Source: Papaver somniferum
Taxonomy: Eukaryota; Streptophyta; Magnoliopsida; Ranunculales; Papaveraceae
Reading direction: 5' to 3'
Length of the DNA: 64,000 nt
Assembly: GCF_003573695.1 (NCBI RefSeq)
Contig: NC_039362.1
Span: 16,078,063 to 16,142,062, forward strand
The notes under the pieces are model-generated. The model ran no database searches, was not told the origin of the DNA, and was given only the letters and a program-made list of their open reading frames with translations. Shown piece by piece: positions 11,649 to 24,074 of the stretch. Each line of letters starts with the position of its first letter. Within the stretch, counting starts at the first letter, position 1. The position numbers and the translations under genes are program-made.

Positions 11649-11650
11649 AT

Positions 11651-14095
11651 TGAAAAAACGGGGGTCTAACAACACCACCCAATATTTCGCTTAGCAATCT
11701 GTATGGACAAATTCCAATATACTTTTTATGAAAATCAACTAGAAAGTTAGACTAAATCAATAAAAATATATATCAAAGAGTTTATATCTCAATCTCTCGA
11801 TTTGATCTTTACTCAAGCAAATGGAAATCTTCGAGTCTTTATCAAAGAGAGATAACTTGGAAGGTACCAAAGACCAATGTCCAAGGATCAATCAATATCA
11901 ATCAACAACCAAAGGTCGTATTTCCAATTGAGGATCTTTAACGCACAACCTGTATTATTTCAATTATATAAAAATATAATGCGGAAAAGAAATAACACAG
12001 ACACCAGAAATTTTGTTAACGAGGAAACCGCAAATGCAGAAAAACCCCGGGACCTAGTCCAGATTGAATACACACTGTATTAAGCCGCTACATACACTAG
12101 ACTACTCCAAGATAACTTCGGACTGGACTATAGTTGAACCCCAATCAGTCTCCCACTGATCCAAGGTACAATTGTACTCCCTACGCCTCTGATCCCAGCA
12201 GGACACTGCGCACTTGATTCCCTTAGCTGATCTCACCCACAACTAAGATTTGTTGCAACCCAAAATCGCAGACTTGATAATAAACAAATATTTCTCACAC
12301 AGAAAAGTCTATCAAAGGATAAATATGTCTCCCACAGAAGAACCCTAGATTTTTGTTCCGTCTTATGATATGAAATCAAGGTGAACAGGAACCAATTGAT
12401 AATCCGGTCTTATATTCCCGAAGAACAGCCTAGATTAATTAATCACCTCTCAACAGTCTTACTTGTATAAACAAGAGGACGTCGAGGAATCACAAACAGT
12501 AAGACGAAGATGTTTGTGACTTATTTATCTTGCCTATCGGAGAACTCTCACGATCTCAAGCCAATCAATAAGAGTGTACTCGTACGATAGAAGATGCAAG
12601 ATCAGATCACACAACTACGATAAAAGTAGTATCGGTCTGGCTTCACAATCCCAATGAAGTCTTTAAGTCGTTAACCTGGTTTTAGAGAAGAAAACCAAAG
12701 GTTAGAGAAGAATCGACTCTAGCGAGCGCACTAGTATCACACAGACATGTGGGGATTAGTTTTGCCCAATGCTAGATGTCTCCTTTATATAGTCTTCAAA
12801 TCCGGGTTTTGCCTTAGGTACAAAGCAATTAATATTCACCGTTAGATGAAAACCTGATTTAGATTCAAGCTAATATTTCTCAACTGTTAGATCGAAAACT
12901 TAGCTTGTCACACACACTTGAGATATACGTTTCATGGGTTTGTGAAAATCGTGCCCAAACGTGTACGTGTATGTTTGTCCAACATAGTAACCCAAAAGGT
13001 TAACCGTATGAGCATTTCATATTAACCTTGTTCTTATTCACCATGACTAGTTCAATTGACTCAAATTAACTAGTTAGAGAGTTTTTCAACTGCTATGAGA
13101 TCTTATGTAACTACACAAGACACAATTGAAACAAAGATGATTCGATTCGATTTGAATCGGCTCATGAACTTTATAACCACGGTTTGCATACTGCATTCCT
13201 TAGTAATTTAAGTTTCATGTTCAGAGCACATCTTTATATCACAACCCACTCAAGTTCGCAAACACGTTCGCGGACTTAAGGCAACCGGCAGAGTTTTCCA
13301 AACTGAGCAGAAAATCTCGGCAAAGAGACTTCCGTCAGTTCGTGGACTAGGTTCGTGGACTGAGTTCGCGGACTAAACACGCAAACGAGTTTTTGAAAAT
13401 CCCAGCAGAAATTCTTGGTAAGAGAACTTCCGTCAGTTCGCGGACTTGGCAAATCCAATTCCTCTGGTTTCTCTCAATCAAAAAAGTTCGCAAACTTCGG
13501 ATTAAGGAATAGGACTTATGCACATATGTGTTACCACACAATGCTTATATCCATCATTGGTTATATATACCTAAACTCTCATTCCAACCATTGAAACATT
13601 CTTAGAGGATGTTATATAATTGTTACACTATTTCTCGTCAAAGCGATTTTCAAAGTGATTGAAACATTCTGACTTTCGTCACTTGGTGAAGATAAACCTG
13701 AACAAATAGAAACGCTTTACCAACACATGATTTCGAAATATAGATAAGCGAGATATACTCGGCTCGAAATATCAAATGTGTATGATACAGTCTATATAGC
13801 ATACGAATTTTGTCTCATAAGAAGTAGGAGATAGAAAAGATGGACTTTTGAGTGATAGATAAGTTCAAGTCTCCACATACCTTTTTGTTGATGAAGTTTC
13901 ACGGTTCCTTGGGTAGATCTTCGTCGTTGTATGATGAATCGCCATAAAGTCCTTGAGCTCAACTACACTTTTCTATTCTAGTCCGAGACTTAGCTATGTA
14001 GACTAGAAATCAAGACTCATAGTTTTGAACACTAACATTGACAAACATGCTTTATATGACAATGCATTCGAGGTCGACCGAGCTATGCTCTAAAA
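11651..14095 (-). mobile_element. Copia LTR F (5' LTR, minus strand)
   Basis: On the minus strand it begins TTTTAGAGCATAGCTCGG and ends CCCCCGTTTTTTCA, 2445 bp. It aligns end to end with LTRs A-E and G-I. It holds the TATATAAAGGAG promoter motif (inverted near 12783), CCCGGGGTTTTTCTGCATTT and the repeated TTCGCGGACT motif. Its outer end abuts the pol of element X at 14096. LTRs of about 2.4 kb with this primer site suggest the SIRE/Maximus group of Ty1/copia; that lineage is inferred. Confidence 0.85.
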
Positions 14096-14190
14096 ATTTT
14101 ATTGCAAGTCGTGATGAAAAAGGGAAAACCGTATATCGGCGCCGCTGTTAGCAATTAGCAGGGAAGACTACCACCCAGTCTCTCCGCCCA

Positions 14191-15189
14191 ATGGAACGCA
14201 ATCACAACAGCGAGCCACAAGAGGAGGTGTCGGATGCACCACGACAACTGCAGGACGGAACCAACTCCACCACAGATGAACTCGAAGTTGTCAACATCGG
14301 AAGCGAGGAATCTCCACGGCCTGTCTCCATCAGCTCAACTTTTATATGCCGACGAACGTGCAAAACTTGTGGACTTTCTTAAAGAATATCAATATGTATT
14401 CGCGTGGACGTACAAGGAAATGCCTGGCTTGGAAGAGAAATTGGTCACTCATCATCTACATATAATACCTGAATCCAAACCGGTCAAACAATCTCCGAGA
14501 CAGTTCAGACACGATGTGGAAGAAAAGATCAAGACGGAAATTCAAAAATTACTAGTCGCTGGTTTCATCAAACCCATTCACCATCCCACCTGGTTGGCCA
14601 ATGTGGTTCCAGTAAAGAAGAAGAGCGGCCAAATCAGGTGTTGTGTTGATTTTAGGGATCTGAACAAATGCTGCCCCAAGGACGATTTTTCTCTTCCTAA
14701 CTTTGATATGCTGGTAGACGCCACCAGTGGACACAGTATGTTCTCTTTCATGGACGGGTACAGCGGCTACAATCAAATAAAGATGTACGAGCACAACGCA
14801 AGTAAGACAGCTTTTCGAACTCCTCTCGGAAACTTTTACTATACCGTGATGCCTTTCGGTTTGAAAATGTTGGCACCACCTACCAACGCGCCATGACCGC
14901 AATTTTCCATGATATGATGCATAAGAAATTTGAAGACTACGTGGATGACATAGTGGTTAAATCAAATTCCAGGGCGTCCCATACAGAGGTTCTGCGACAG
15001 GTGTTTGAAAGGTGTCGTGAATACAAACTAAAGATGAATCCTTTGAAGTGTGCCTTTGGCGTCTCTTCGAACAAATTTCTAGGTTTCCAGGTGACCGCCG
15101 AGGGAATTAAAGTCGACCCATCCAAAACCAGCCATCTTCACGATGCCACCTCCACAGACTCTGAAAGAAATCCAAAGCTTCATGGGTAA
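14191..15189 (+). pseudogene. pol: Tat-like element X pol: reverse transcriptase domain
   Basis: The start of pol (EEV.DAP.QL.DG...LGSEESPRP type) is followed, after a frameshift near 14330, by a Ty3/gypsy reverse transcriptase. Visible motifs are GFIKPIHHPTWLANVVPVKK, CVDFRDLNK, FMDGYSGYNQI, FRTPLGNFYY.VMPFGLK and the catalytic YVDD at 14938-14949. A second frameshift follows GLK near 14865 and a third near 15125. Normally this enzyme copies element RNA into DNA in cytoplasmic particles. The frameshifts make it non-functional. The N-terminal gag-protease part is missing and copia LTR F abuts it. Confidence 0.92.
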
Positions 15190-16200
15190 GATAAACTACA
15201 TTCGGCGTTTTATACTGGGTTTAGCTTAGCTTGTTGCTTCATTCACCCCCTTGCTGAAGAAGGGGGCAAGTTTTGTTTGGACAACGCTACAATAAGAGGC
15301 TTTTCGAAAGATTCAACATATATTTCCATCCCCAGCCGTCATGAAATCTCCTGTACAAGGGAGACCGTTGTGTCTCTATACTGCTGTCAGAGCTCTTCTC
15401 GCCCAAGAAGATGATGAAGGAATTGAGCACCTTATATACTACTTCAGTCGGACTTTGAGGGATGCTAAACTCAGATACCCTAAGGCAAAAAAAGCGTGCC
15501 TAGCTCTGATTCACTCCATTAAGAAGTTTAGGCATTATCTGCTCTTAAACAAAGTGGTGCTGATATCTAAGTCTGATCCTATGAAGTTCTTACTTTCAAA
15601 ACCGGTCCTGATAGGAAGGCCAGCCAAATGGCTCCTCCAAATGTCAGAGCTTGATATATCGTGTGCTTCCCAAAGAGCTATCAAAGTACAAGTGGTCGCA
15701 GATTTACTAGAGGCTTTCCCAGGAGAGGGTACCACAACACTGCACGAAGACCTTCTTAGAGAATTTCCGGAAATCTCTTTTCTCAAAGAAGAAGCGTGGC
15801 TACTATTTCTAGATGGCTCCGCCACCCCTAGCAATAATACCGGAGGAGCGGGCGTGGTTCTAGTGTCCCCAACTGGTGAAGTTTTCTCGCATTCCTTCAA
15901 GCTAGACTTTCATTGCACCAACAATTCAGCAGAATATGAAGCCTTTCTCATAGGGTTGTCATTAGCCAAGAAAGCTGGAGCCACACGTGTGAAAATAAGG
16001 GGTGATTCTAAATTACTGGTTAACCAGATGAATGGAATATACGCACTGAAAGAGGTGACGTTGGCCCCATATAGATCCGAGGCGCAAAAGTTTCTAAATT
16101 ACTTCGCTGACGGACCATAACACATGTTGGCCGTAGCAACAACAGACATGCTGATTGCGTAGCCACATTAGCATCAAAGTTGCAGTTCGGAGGTTTGGAA
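15190..16200 (+). pseudogene. pol: Tat-like element X pol: RNase H and additional RNase H
   Basis: After the RT connection (GKINYIRRF in another frame) the long frame 15341-16120 encodes the usual gypsy RNase H region (YYFSRTLRDAKLRYPKAKKA, FRHYLL, GRPAKWLLQMSELDI). It is followed by a second RNase H-like domain: LLFLDGSATPSNNTGGAG (Asp), NNSAEYEAFLIGL (Glu), RGDSKLLVNQMNG (Asp), then after a frameshift RHADCVATLA (Asp). A second, archaeal-type RNase H is a hallmark of the Tat lineage and is the reason for that assignment. Confidence 0.9.
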
Positions 16201-16429
16201 GAAACCCTGACGGTGAAAAGACGAACCGTGGCATCAACATGGCTTTCGTAATCTAAGGAGACTGAAGCTAGCGACTGGAGAACACCGATTATTCAAGAAC
16301 TTAACTGCTCGCTTTCCCAAGGAAATGTCAGTCTCAAAACCTTATAAAACTTATTCATGCTTCATGGGATGTTGTACCGCCGGAACCCAGATGGATCCCT
16401 GTAAAGATGACTCGGAGATGAAGAGGCAA

Positions 16430-17863
16430 AGAAATAGCTTAACCGTATTCATAGTGCAATTTGCGGACAAATGTTGGTGGTAACACTTTATCGTCGTTTG
16501 CAACGCCTTGGATACTACTGTCTAGAAATGGAGGCTCAATCTCGATTGCTCCAAGGATCTTGCTCCAATTGCCAAGCACTGCCGCATCAATTGGAAGTTT
16601 TCAATGTTGACCACGCTGGGGACTGGCAAAATCTGTACATCAGTTATCTTCGCGACGGCGTACTCCCTAAAAGCAAGAAATATGCAACCAAGGTGAAGAA
16701 AAATCCAAGAGATTCATAATCCATGAAGGAATCATGTATCGTAAAATTTTTGGAGGAGATTTCTTACGATGCATGGGCGAGGCAGAAATCCCAATCATGC
16801 TGAAAGAAATGCACGAAGGCGAGCACCAAGGAAAAAAGAAGTTGTTTCTCCAAATACACTAGTGATCCTACTAGCCGACCATGGAGGACGATGCGGCTGT
16901 TTTTGTTCAAAGATACCACAAATGTCAAATTCATGGAAATCTTATCCACGTACCCTCTACTCCCCTGAATTCGGTAAGTAGTCCGTGGCCGTTTTATAGC
17001 TGGGACTCGACATCGTTGGGAAGATCAACCCGCCATCATCAAAACAGCATGAGTATATAATAACCACAACAGAGTATTTCACCAAATGGGTCGAAGCCAT
17101 CCCTTTAAGAGGGACTACTGGAGCCACAATTACAGCGTTCATTAAGAAATATATCATTTGTCGTTTCGGCGTGCCTAAACACATCATCACCGACAACGGC
17201 ACTCTTTTCGCCAACAAGCAAGTACGGGAGTTACTTGAAGAATATGGAATTAAACAAGTCTTCTCCACCATTTACTAGCCCCAAGGGAATGGGCAGGCCG
17301 AAAACACCAACAAGACTCTAATTCTAATCCTCAGTCGGACAGTGCATGATAACCCTCGGACATGGCACGAACAACTGCCAGTGGCGCTTTGGGCATATCG
17401 GACATCACCAAGGAGCTCTACTGGCGCCTCTCCCTATTCTCTCGTCTACGACGCGGACGCCATTCTCCCGGCGAAAATTAAAATCCCATCGGCTAGGATT
17501 TTCGAGGCAAGTGGAGTCCAATGGAATGAAGTCGAAGCATCGAATGCCAGGGTAGAGGAGCTAGACACTTTGGATTTCAGAAGAGCTAAAGCAGAAGACC
17601 ACGCGCAAGCATACAGAAATAGAATTTCCCGGGCATATGACAAAGTTGTTTAACCTCGAGTTTTTCAAGTAGGGGATCTGGTGTTGAAGACCGCCAAACA
17701 CATCCAACAAGACATGTTCGCACCAAAATTCTCCCCAAAATTGGAAGGGCCTTATGTGGTCACCAAAGCGTATAACAGTGGATACTACAAGGTCATCAAG
17801 GAAGATGGAGGCAAACTGGAAACAGTCATCAATGAAAAATGGCTCAAGGAATACTACGCCTAA
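16430..17863 (+). pseudogene. pol: Tat-like element X pol: integrase
   Basis: A degraded zinc-finger region (LYRRLQRLGYY...CSNCQ) precedes the catalytic core: GIDIVGKINPPSS-like start in a shifted frame, TTEYFTKWVEAIPLR, ITDNGTLFANKQV (Asp) and PQGNGQAENTNK (Glu). The core is broken by TAG at 17277 just before PQGNGQAE and by TAA after AYDKVV near 17650. The C-terminal part runs FQVGDLVLKTAKH to a stop at 17861 after WLKEYYA. Integrase inserts the DNA copy; this one is dead. Confidence 0.9.
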
Positions 17864-18067
17864 CCATTACCCCACCCCTCGCCGTCTCATAGCACGGCTA
17901 GTCAGGCATTTTTCTGTTTCCTTCACACCCCAGTTATCAAATTTCATTCAGTCAAAGCATATTAATGAAAATTATCTTATTTCTCCAAAACCAATACACA
18001 AAATAAAAATAAAAATATATATATTCGAGACCCGGAAGGAAAACCAGACGTCTCACAACTACATAAC
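17864..18067. other. Spacer between pol and antisense ORF, element X
   Basis: AT-rich sequence follows the pol stop. I see no gene in it. The antisense ORF terminates at its right edge. Confidence 0.5.
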
Positions 18068-18324
18068 TCAGAAAAGCCCGTCCAATAGATTGTAGTTCCT
18101 TGAAAGCATTATCTTCAACCTGTTTTGATATCTTTCATTCCTACTCTTCAAGTCCTGGATGGCCTTTTCCACCTTTTGGGATTCCATGGACAGAGCCTTC
18201 TCCTCTTCCAAAATGGCTTTTGTGGCAGGAACGACATTGGTAAGGATACCGGCTCTGTCAACCTTCACAATGTCAAGGCGATGCCGCAGCCAACTTACGT
18301 TAAACTCAAGGGATTCACAGGTAC
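18068..18324 (-). pseudogene. C-terminal part of the antisense ORF of element X
   Basis: Read antisense to pol, this encodes CESLEFNVSWLRHRLD followed by an alpha-helical, heptad-like tail (LEEEKALSMESQKVEKAIQD, RNERYQNRLKIM), ending at 18068. Copia LTR A interrupts it at 18325. The missing upstream part reappears at 34676-35380 beyond LTR E. Joined across the insertion, the ...W(E)...FN..WLR pattern lines up with the aORF of element L. The partner and function are unknown. Confidence 0.75.
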
Positions 18325-20739
18325 TGTTATAGCATAGCTCGGTCGACCTCGTATGCGTTGCTATATCAAGCATGTTTGTCAATGTTAGTGATCAAAACTA
18401 TACGTCTTCATTTCTAGTCTATTATAGCTAAGTCTCGGACTAGGATAGAAAAGTGTAGTTGAGCTCAAGGACTTCATGGCGATTCAGCATACAACGACGA
18501 AGATCTATACAAGGAACCGTGGAACTTCATCAACAAAAAGGTATGTGGAGACTTGAACTTATCTATCACTCAAAAGTTTATCTATTCTATCTCTTACTTC
18601 TTCTGAGACAAAAGTCGTATGGTATATAGACTGGATCATAGATATTTGACATTTCGAGCTGAGTATTCATTGCTTATCTTTTCCCGAAATCGTGTGTTGG
18701 TAAAGCGTTTCGCTTTTATCAAGTTTATCTTCACCTAGTGACGAAAGTCATGAAAAGTTTCAATTACTTTGAGAATTGCTCTGACGAGAATCGGTCTGTG
18801 AATAACGGCTACATAGCATCCTCTGAGAATGTCTCAATGATTGGAATTAGAGTTTAGATTACATAACCATGTATTCCTTGAACCGAAGTTTTCGAACTTT
18901 GTTGATCAAGAGAAATCGGAAAGATTGTGGAATTGGCTTGCCAAGTCCGCGAACCCAGCCCGCGAACTAAGTCCGCCAACTGTCGGAAGTTCTCGAGCGA
19001 GAATTTCTGCTGGGATTTTCCAACTACTTGTTTGTGTGCTTAGTCCGCGAACTCAGTCCGCGAACTGGCGGAAAGTTCTCTTCCCGAGAATTTCTGCTGA
19101 GTTTGGAAAACTCCGCTGGTTTACTTAAGTCCGCGAACTTGTTCGTGAACTTAAGAGGTTATGATCTAAATATGTGCTTTGAACATGAAACTTAAATTAC
19201 TAAGGAATGCTTTATGCAAACCGTGGCTATAAAGTTCATGAGCCGATTCAATTGAATCGAATCATCTTTGTTTCAATTGTGTCTTGTGTAGTTACATAAG
19301 ATCTCATAGCAATTGAATAACTCTCTAACTAGTTCATTTGAGTCAATTGAACTAGTTATGGTGAAGAAGAACATGGTTAATATGAAATTCTCATATGGTT
19401 AACCTTTTGGGTTACTATGTTGAACCAACATACACGTACACGTTTGGGCATGGTTTTCACAAGCCCAGTAAACGTTTACCCAAGTGTGTATGACAAGCTA
19501 AGTTTTCAATCTAACGGTTGAGAAATATTAGCTTGAATCTTAATCAGGTTTTCATCTGACGGTGAATATGGATTGCTTTGTAACTAAGGAAAAACCCTGA
19601 TTTGAAGGCTATATAAAGGAGAGATCTAGCATTGTGCAAAACTAATCCCCACACGTCTGTGTGATACTAGTGCGCCCGCTAGAGTCGATCTCCATTAACC
19701 TTTGATTTTCTTCTCTAAAATCAGCTTAACGACTTAAAGACTTCATTGGGATTGTGAAGCCAGACCGATACTACTTTATCGTAGTTGTGCGATCTGATCT
19801 TGCATCTTCTATCGTACGAGTACAATATTTGATTGGCTTGAGAACGTGAGAGTTCTACGATAGGCAAGATAAAGAAGTCACAAACATCTTCGTCTCACTG
19901 TTTGTGATTCCTCGACAAACCACTTGTGTAGTCAAGAAGGATTGTTGAGAGGTGATTGATTAGTACAGGCTATTCTTCGGGAATATAAGACCGGATTATC
20001 AATTTGTTCCTGTTCACCTTGATTTATCAAAAGAATAAAAAAAACTAGGGTTTTTCTGTGGGAGACAGATTTATCCTTTGATAGACTTTTCTGTGTGAGA
20101 CAAATTTGTTTATTATCAAGTCTGCGATTTTGGGCCGTAGCAACTCTTGGTTGTGGGTGAGATCATCTAAGGGAATCAAGTGCGCAGTATCTTGCTAGGA
20201 TCAGAGGCGTAGGAGTACAAGTGTACCTTGGATCGGTGGGAGACTGATTGTGGTTTAACTATAGTCCAGTCCGAAGTTAGCTTGTAGTAGGCTAGTGTTT
20301 GTAGCGGCTTAATACAGTGTGTATTCAATCTGGACTAGGTCCCGGGGTTTTTCTGCATTTGCGGTTTCCTCGTTAACAAAACTTCTGGTGTCTGTGTTAT
20401 TTCTTTTCCGCATTATATTTTGTATAATTGAAATAATACAGGTTGTGCGTTCGTGATCATCAATTGGAAATTCAACCTTTGGTTGTTGATTGATATTGAT
20501 TGATCCTTGGAAATTGGTCTTTGGTGCGTCCAAGTTATTCCTTGTATTTGATAAAGACTCCTTATTAATTTTAGCTTGAGTAAAAATCAAACCAAGAGAA
20601 AGATATTAACTTCTTGAGATACTTTTATCTAGATTGAGTCTGGTTGTCTAGTTGATTCCTTAGCAAAGTATTTCGGAGTTAGTCCATACAGATTGCTAAG
20701 AGAAATATTGGGTGGTGTTGTTAAACCCCCGCTTTTTCA
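18325..20739 (+). mobile_element. Copia LTR A (5' LTR of plus-strand compound)
   Basis: It starts TGTTATAGCATAGCTCGG and ends CCCCCGCTTTTTCA, 2415 bp. TATATAAAG lies at 19610-19618. The U3 side (18943-19150) has six GTCCGCGAAC-type motifs, more than LTRs B-D. It is the most diverged member of the tandem series and inserted into the antisense ORF of element X. Confidence 0.88.
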
Positions 20740-20741
20740 AT

Positions 20742-20753
20742 TGGTATCAGAGC
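20742..20753 (+). other. Primer-binding site after LTR A
   Basis: TGGTATCAGAGC follows the LTR end by two bases. Identical sites lie at 23598-23609 and 26459-26470 after LTRs B and C. After LTR D the site is destroyed (CTATCAGG). Confidence 0.9.
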
Positions 20754-20806
20754 AGGCAAACACGTTTAAGACCTAATCAGTCTGTATTTTTAAGCGGTCT
20801 GACTAT

Positions 20807-21082
20807 ATGGACCGTAAAGTCTCAATTGACGCTTCACCGGGTTTAAAAAATAACCGTAGAAAAAGGTATGATAAACTGGTTACTCTTCAAAAGAGATTGG
20901 AAGAACAAATCGGGATCTATTCTGGTCTTGTTGCGGAAATTCCAACTCTTAAGGATTTGATATCTAGTAAGAGTCTCTCATTCAATCTAAGAAAATCCAG
21001 TTGTTACTTTCTAAAGAATTGTCACCATTCAGATAATGTTCAACGATCGCTTGTTGAGAAAACTGACGTGCCTAGGAACTAA
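20807..21082 (+). pseudogene. Gag-like leader fragment 1
   Basis: The frame encodes a small basic protein, MDRKVSIDASPGLKNN..., with a coiled-coil-like stretch (LQKRLEEQIGIYSGLVAEI), ending after about 91 residues. It is the 5' end of a polyprotein cut off by the next LTR. Its position directly after the primer site suggests gag; no zinc knuckle is present. Confidence 0.5.
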
Positions 21083-21218
21083 TCAGACAAATGCCAAGAG
21101 TCTGGCTTATATGGATACTCATCCGATCATCCTCAACAAGCCAGTATGTCCTCTTTAAGGAGTCTGGAGGCTGCAAGCAATCCTTTCAAGAATACTCAGC
21201 AACCTTGTGTTACTCAAA

Positions 21219-23595
21219 AGCACAGCTCGGTCAACCTCGCATGCTTTTCTATCTCAAGCATGTTTGTCAATGTTAGTGATCAAAACTATGAGTCTTGATT
21301 TCTAGCCTACATAGCTAAGTCTAGGACTAGGATATAAAAATGTAGTTGAGCTCAAGGACTTCATGGCGATTCAACGACAAAGAAGAAGATCTACACAAGG
21401 AACCGTGGAACTTCATCAACAAAAAGGTATGTGGAGACTTGAACTTATCTATCACTCAAAAGTCTATCTATTCTATCTCCTACTTCTTATGAGGCAAAAG
21501 TCGTATGCTATATAGACTAGATCATACACACTTGACATTTCGAGCTGAGCATTCATTGCTTATCTTTTATCTTGAAATCGTGTGTTGGTAAAGCGTTTCG
21601 CTTTGATCAAGTTTATCTTCACCTAGTGACGAAAGTCATGAAAGTTTCAATCACTTTGAGAATTGCTCTGACGTGAATCGGTCTGTGAATAACGGCTACA
21701 TAGTGTCCTCTGAGAATATCTCAATGAATGAAATGAAAGTTTTGATTACATAACCATGTATTCCTTGAACCGAAGTTTTCGAACTTTGTTGATCAAGAGA
21801 AATCGGGAGGATTGTGAAATTGGCTTGCCAATTCCGCGAACGCGGACTGGGAGGAAGTTCTCGACCGAGAATTTATGTTGGATTTTCCAAAACTCGTTTG
21901 TGTGCTTAGTCCGCGAACTAGCGGAAGTTCTCTTTTCGAGAGATTCTGCTGAGTTTGGAAAACTCAACCGATTAACTTAAGTCCGCGAACTTGTTTGTGA
22001 ACTTAAGAGGTTATGATCTAAAGATGTGCTCTGAACAAGAAATATTATACTACTAAGGAATGCTTTATGCAAACCGTGGCTATAATGTTCATGAGACGAT
22101 TCAATCGAATCGAATCATATTTGTTTCAGTTGTGTCTTGTGTAGTTACATAAGATCTCATAGCAATTGAACAACTCTCTAACTAGTTCATTTGAGTCAAT
22201 TAAACTAGTTATGGTGAAGAATAACAAGGTTAATATGAAATGCTCATATGGTTAACTGTTTGGGTTACTATGTTGAACCAACATACACGTACACGTTTGG
22301 GCATGGTTTTCACGAACCCAGTAAACGTATAGCCGAGTGTGTGTGAAAATCTAAGTTTTCGATCTAACAGTTGAGAAATATTAGCTTGAATCTAAATCAA
22401 GTTTTCATCTAGCGGTGAATATGGATTGCTTTGTAGCTAAAGCAAAACCCTTATTTGAAGACTATATAAAGGAGACATCTAGCATTGACCAAACCTAATC
22501 CCCACACGTCTGTGTGCTACTAGTGCGCTCGCTAGAGTCGTTCTCCATTAACCTTTGATTTTCTTCTCTAAAATCATATTAACGACTTAAAGACTTCATA
22601 GGGATTGTGAAGCCAGACCGATACTACTTTATCGTAGTTGTGTGATCTGATCTTGCATCTTCTATCATACGAGTACAATCGATTGATTGGCTTGAGATCG
22701 TGAGAGTTCTCCGATAGGCAAGATAAAGAAGTCACAAACATCTTCGTCTCACTGTTTGTGATTCCTCGAAAATCCGCTTGTGTAGTCAGGAAGGATTCTA
22801 GAGAGGTGATTGATTAATCTAGGTTGTTCTTCGGAAATATAAGACTGGATTATCAATTGGTTCATGTTCACCTTGATTTTATATCTTAAGACGGAACAAA
22901 ACCTAGGGTTTATCTGTGAGAGACAGATTTATCCTTTGATAGACTTTTCTGTGTGAGACAGATATGTTTATTATCAAGTCTGTGATTTTGGGTTACAGCA
23001 ACTCTCGGTTGTGGGTGAGATCATCTAAGGGAATCAAGTGCGCAGTATCCTGCTGGGATCAGAGGCGTAGGAGTACAGCTATACCTTGTATCAGTGGGAG
23101 ATTGATAGGGGTTCAACTATAGTCCAGTCCGAAGTTAGTTTGCAGTAGGCTAGTGTCTGTAGCGGCTTAATACAGTGTGTATTCAATCTGGACTAGGTCC
23201 CGGGGTTTTTCTGCATTTGCGGTTTCCTCGTTAACAAAATTTCTGGTGTCTGTGTTATTTCTTTTCCGCATTATATTTGTTATATAATTGAAATAATACA
23301 GGTTGTGCGTTCGTGATCATCAATTGGAAATCCAACCTTTGGTTGTTAATTGAAATTGATTGATCCTTAGATATTGGTCTTTGGTACCGTCCAAGTTATT
23401 CCTTGTATTTTATAAAGACTCGCTATTAATTTTAGCTTGAGTAGAAATCAAAAGAGAGATATTAACTCCTTGAGATACTTTTATCTAGATTGAGTCTGAC
23501 TGTCTAGTTGATTCACTAGCAAAGTATTTCGGAGTTAGTCCATACAGATTGCTAAGCGAAATATTGGGTGGTGTTGTTAGACCCCCGCTTTTTCA
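21219..23595 (+). mobile_element. Copia LTR B (tandem array)
   Basis: It starts within the LTR at AGCACAGCTCGG: the TGTTAG terminus is replaced by gag-side sequence ending TGTGTTACTCAAA. It ends GCTTTTTCA. TATATAAAG lies at 22462-22471. The same abnormal 5' junction occurs at LTRs C and D. Confidence 0.85.
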
Positions 23596-23662
23596 ATTGG
23601 TATCAGAGCAGGCAAACACGTTTAAGACCTCATCAGTCTGTGTTTGTAAGCGGTCTAACTAT

Positions 23663-23938
23663 ATGATCCGTAAAGTCTCAATTGACGCTTCACCAGGTTT
23701 AAAAAACAACCGTAGTAAAAGGTCTGATAAACTGTTTACTCTTCAAAAGAGATTGGAAGAACAAATCGGGATCTATTCTGTTCTTGTTGCGGAAATTGCA
23801 ACTCTTAAGGATTTGATATCTAGTAAGAGTCTCTCATTCAATCTAAGAAAATCCAGTTGTTACTTTCTAAAGAATTGTCACCATTCAGATAATGTTCAAC
23901 GATCGCTTGTTGAGAAAACTGACGTGCCTAGGAACTAA
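23663..23938 (+). pseudogene. Gag-like leader fragment 2
   Basis: It is nearly identical to fragment 1 (MIRKVSIDASPGLKNNRSKR...). It belongs to the second 2.86-kb unit. Confidence 0.5.
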
Positions 23939-24074
23939 TCAGACAAATGCCAAGAGTCTGGCTTATATGGATACTCATCCGATCATCCTCAACAAGCCAG
24001 TATGTCCTCTTCAAGGAGTCTGGAGGCTGCAAGCAATCCTTGCAAGAATACTCAGCAACCTTGTGTTACTCAAA

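Larger units (their letters stand above)
10799..11650 (-). mobile_element. Truncated 5' interior of minus-strand copia element F
   Basis: The interior lies left of LTR F and starts with an initiator-Met primer site. It holds one open frame (11019-11579) and then ends at the boundary of Tat LTR L at 10798, probably because L inserted into it. 10799-11018 shows nothing recognisable. Confidence 0.55.

Noticed and set aside
18619..18700. Possible heat-shock elements (GAA/TTC clusters) in copia LTRs
   Set aside because: The GAAGTTCTC and GAGAATTTC blocks lack the correct 5-bp phasing for heat-shock elements.
20742..20753. TGGTATCAGAGC sites as possible tRNA genes
   Set aside because: They sit two bases after LTR ends and are primer-binding sites; no cloverleaf surrounds them.
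21746..21980. Short frames on both strands in the copia LTRs, repeated as nearly identical 60-90-residue proteins (also at 24612, 27473, 32799, 43015, 48555, 51152)
   Set aside because: They translate the GTCCGCGAAC repeat region of LTRs, recur in every copy and on both strands, and have no independent support as genes.
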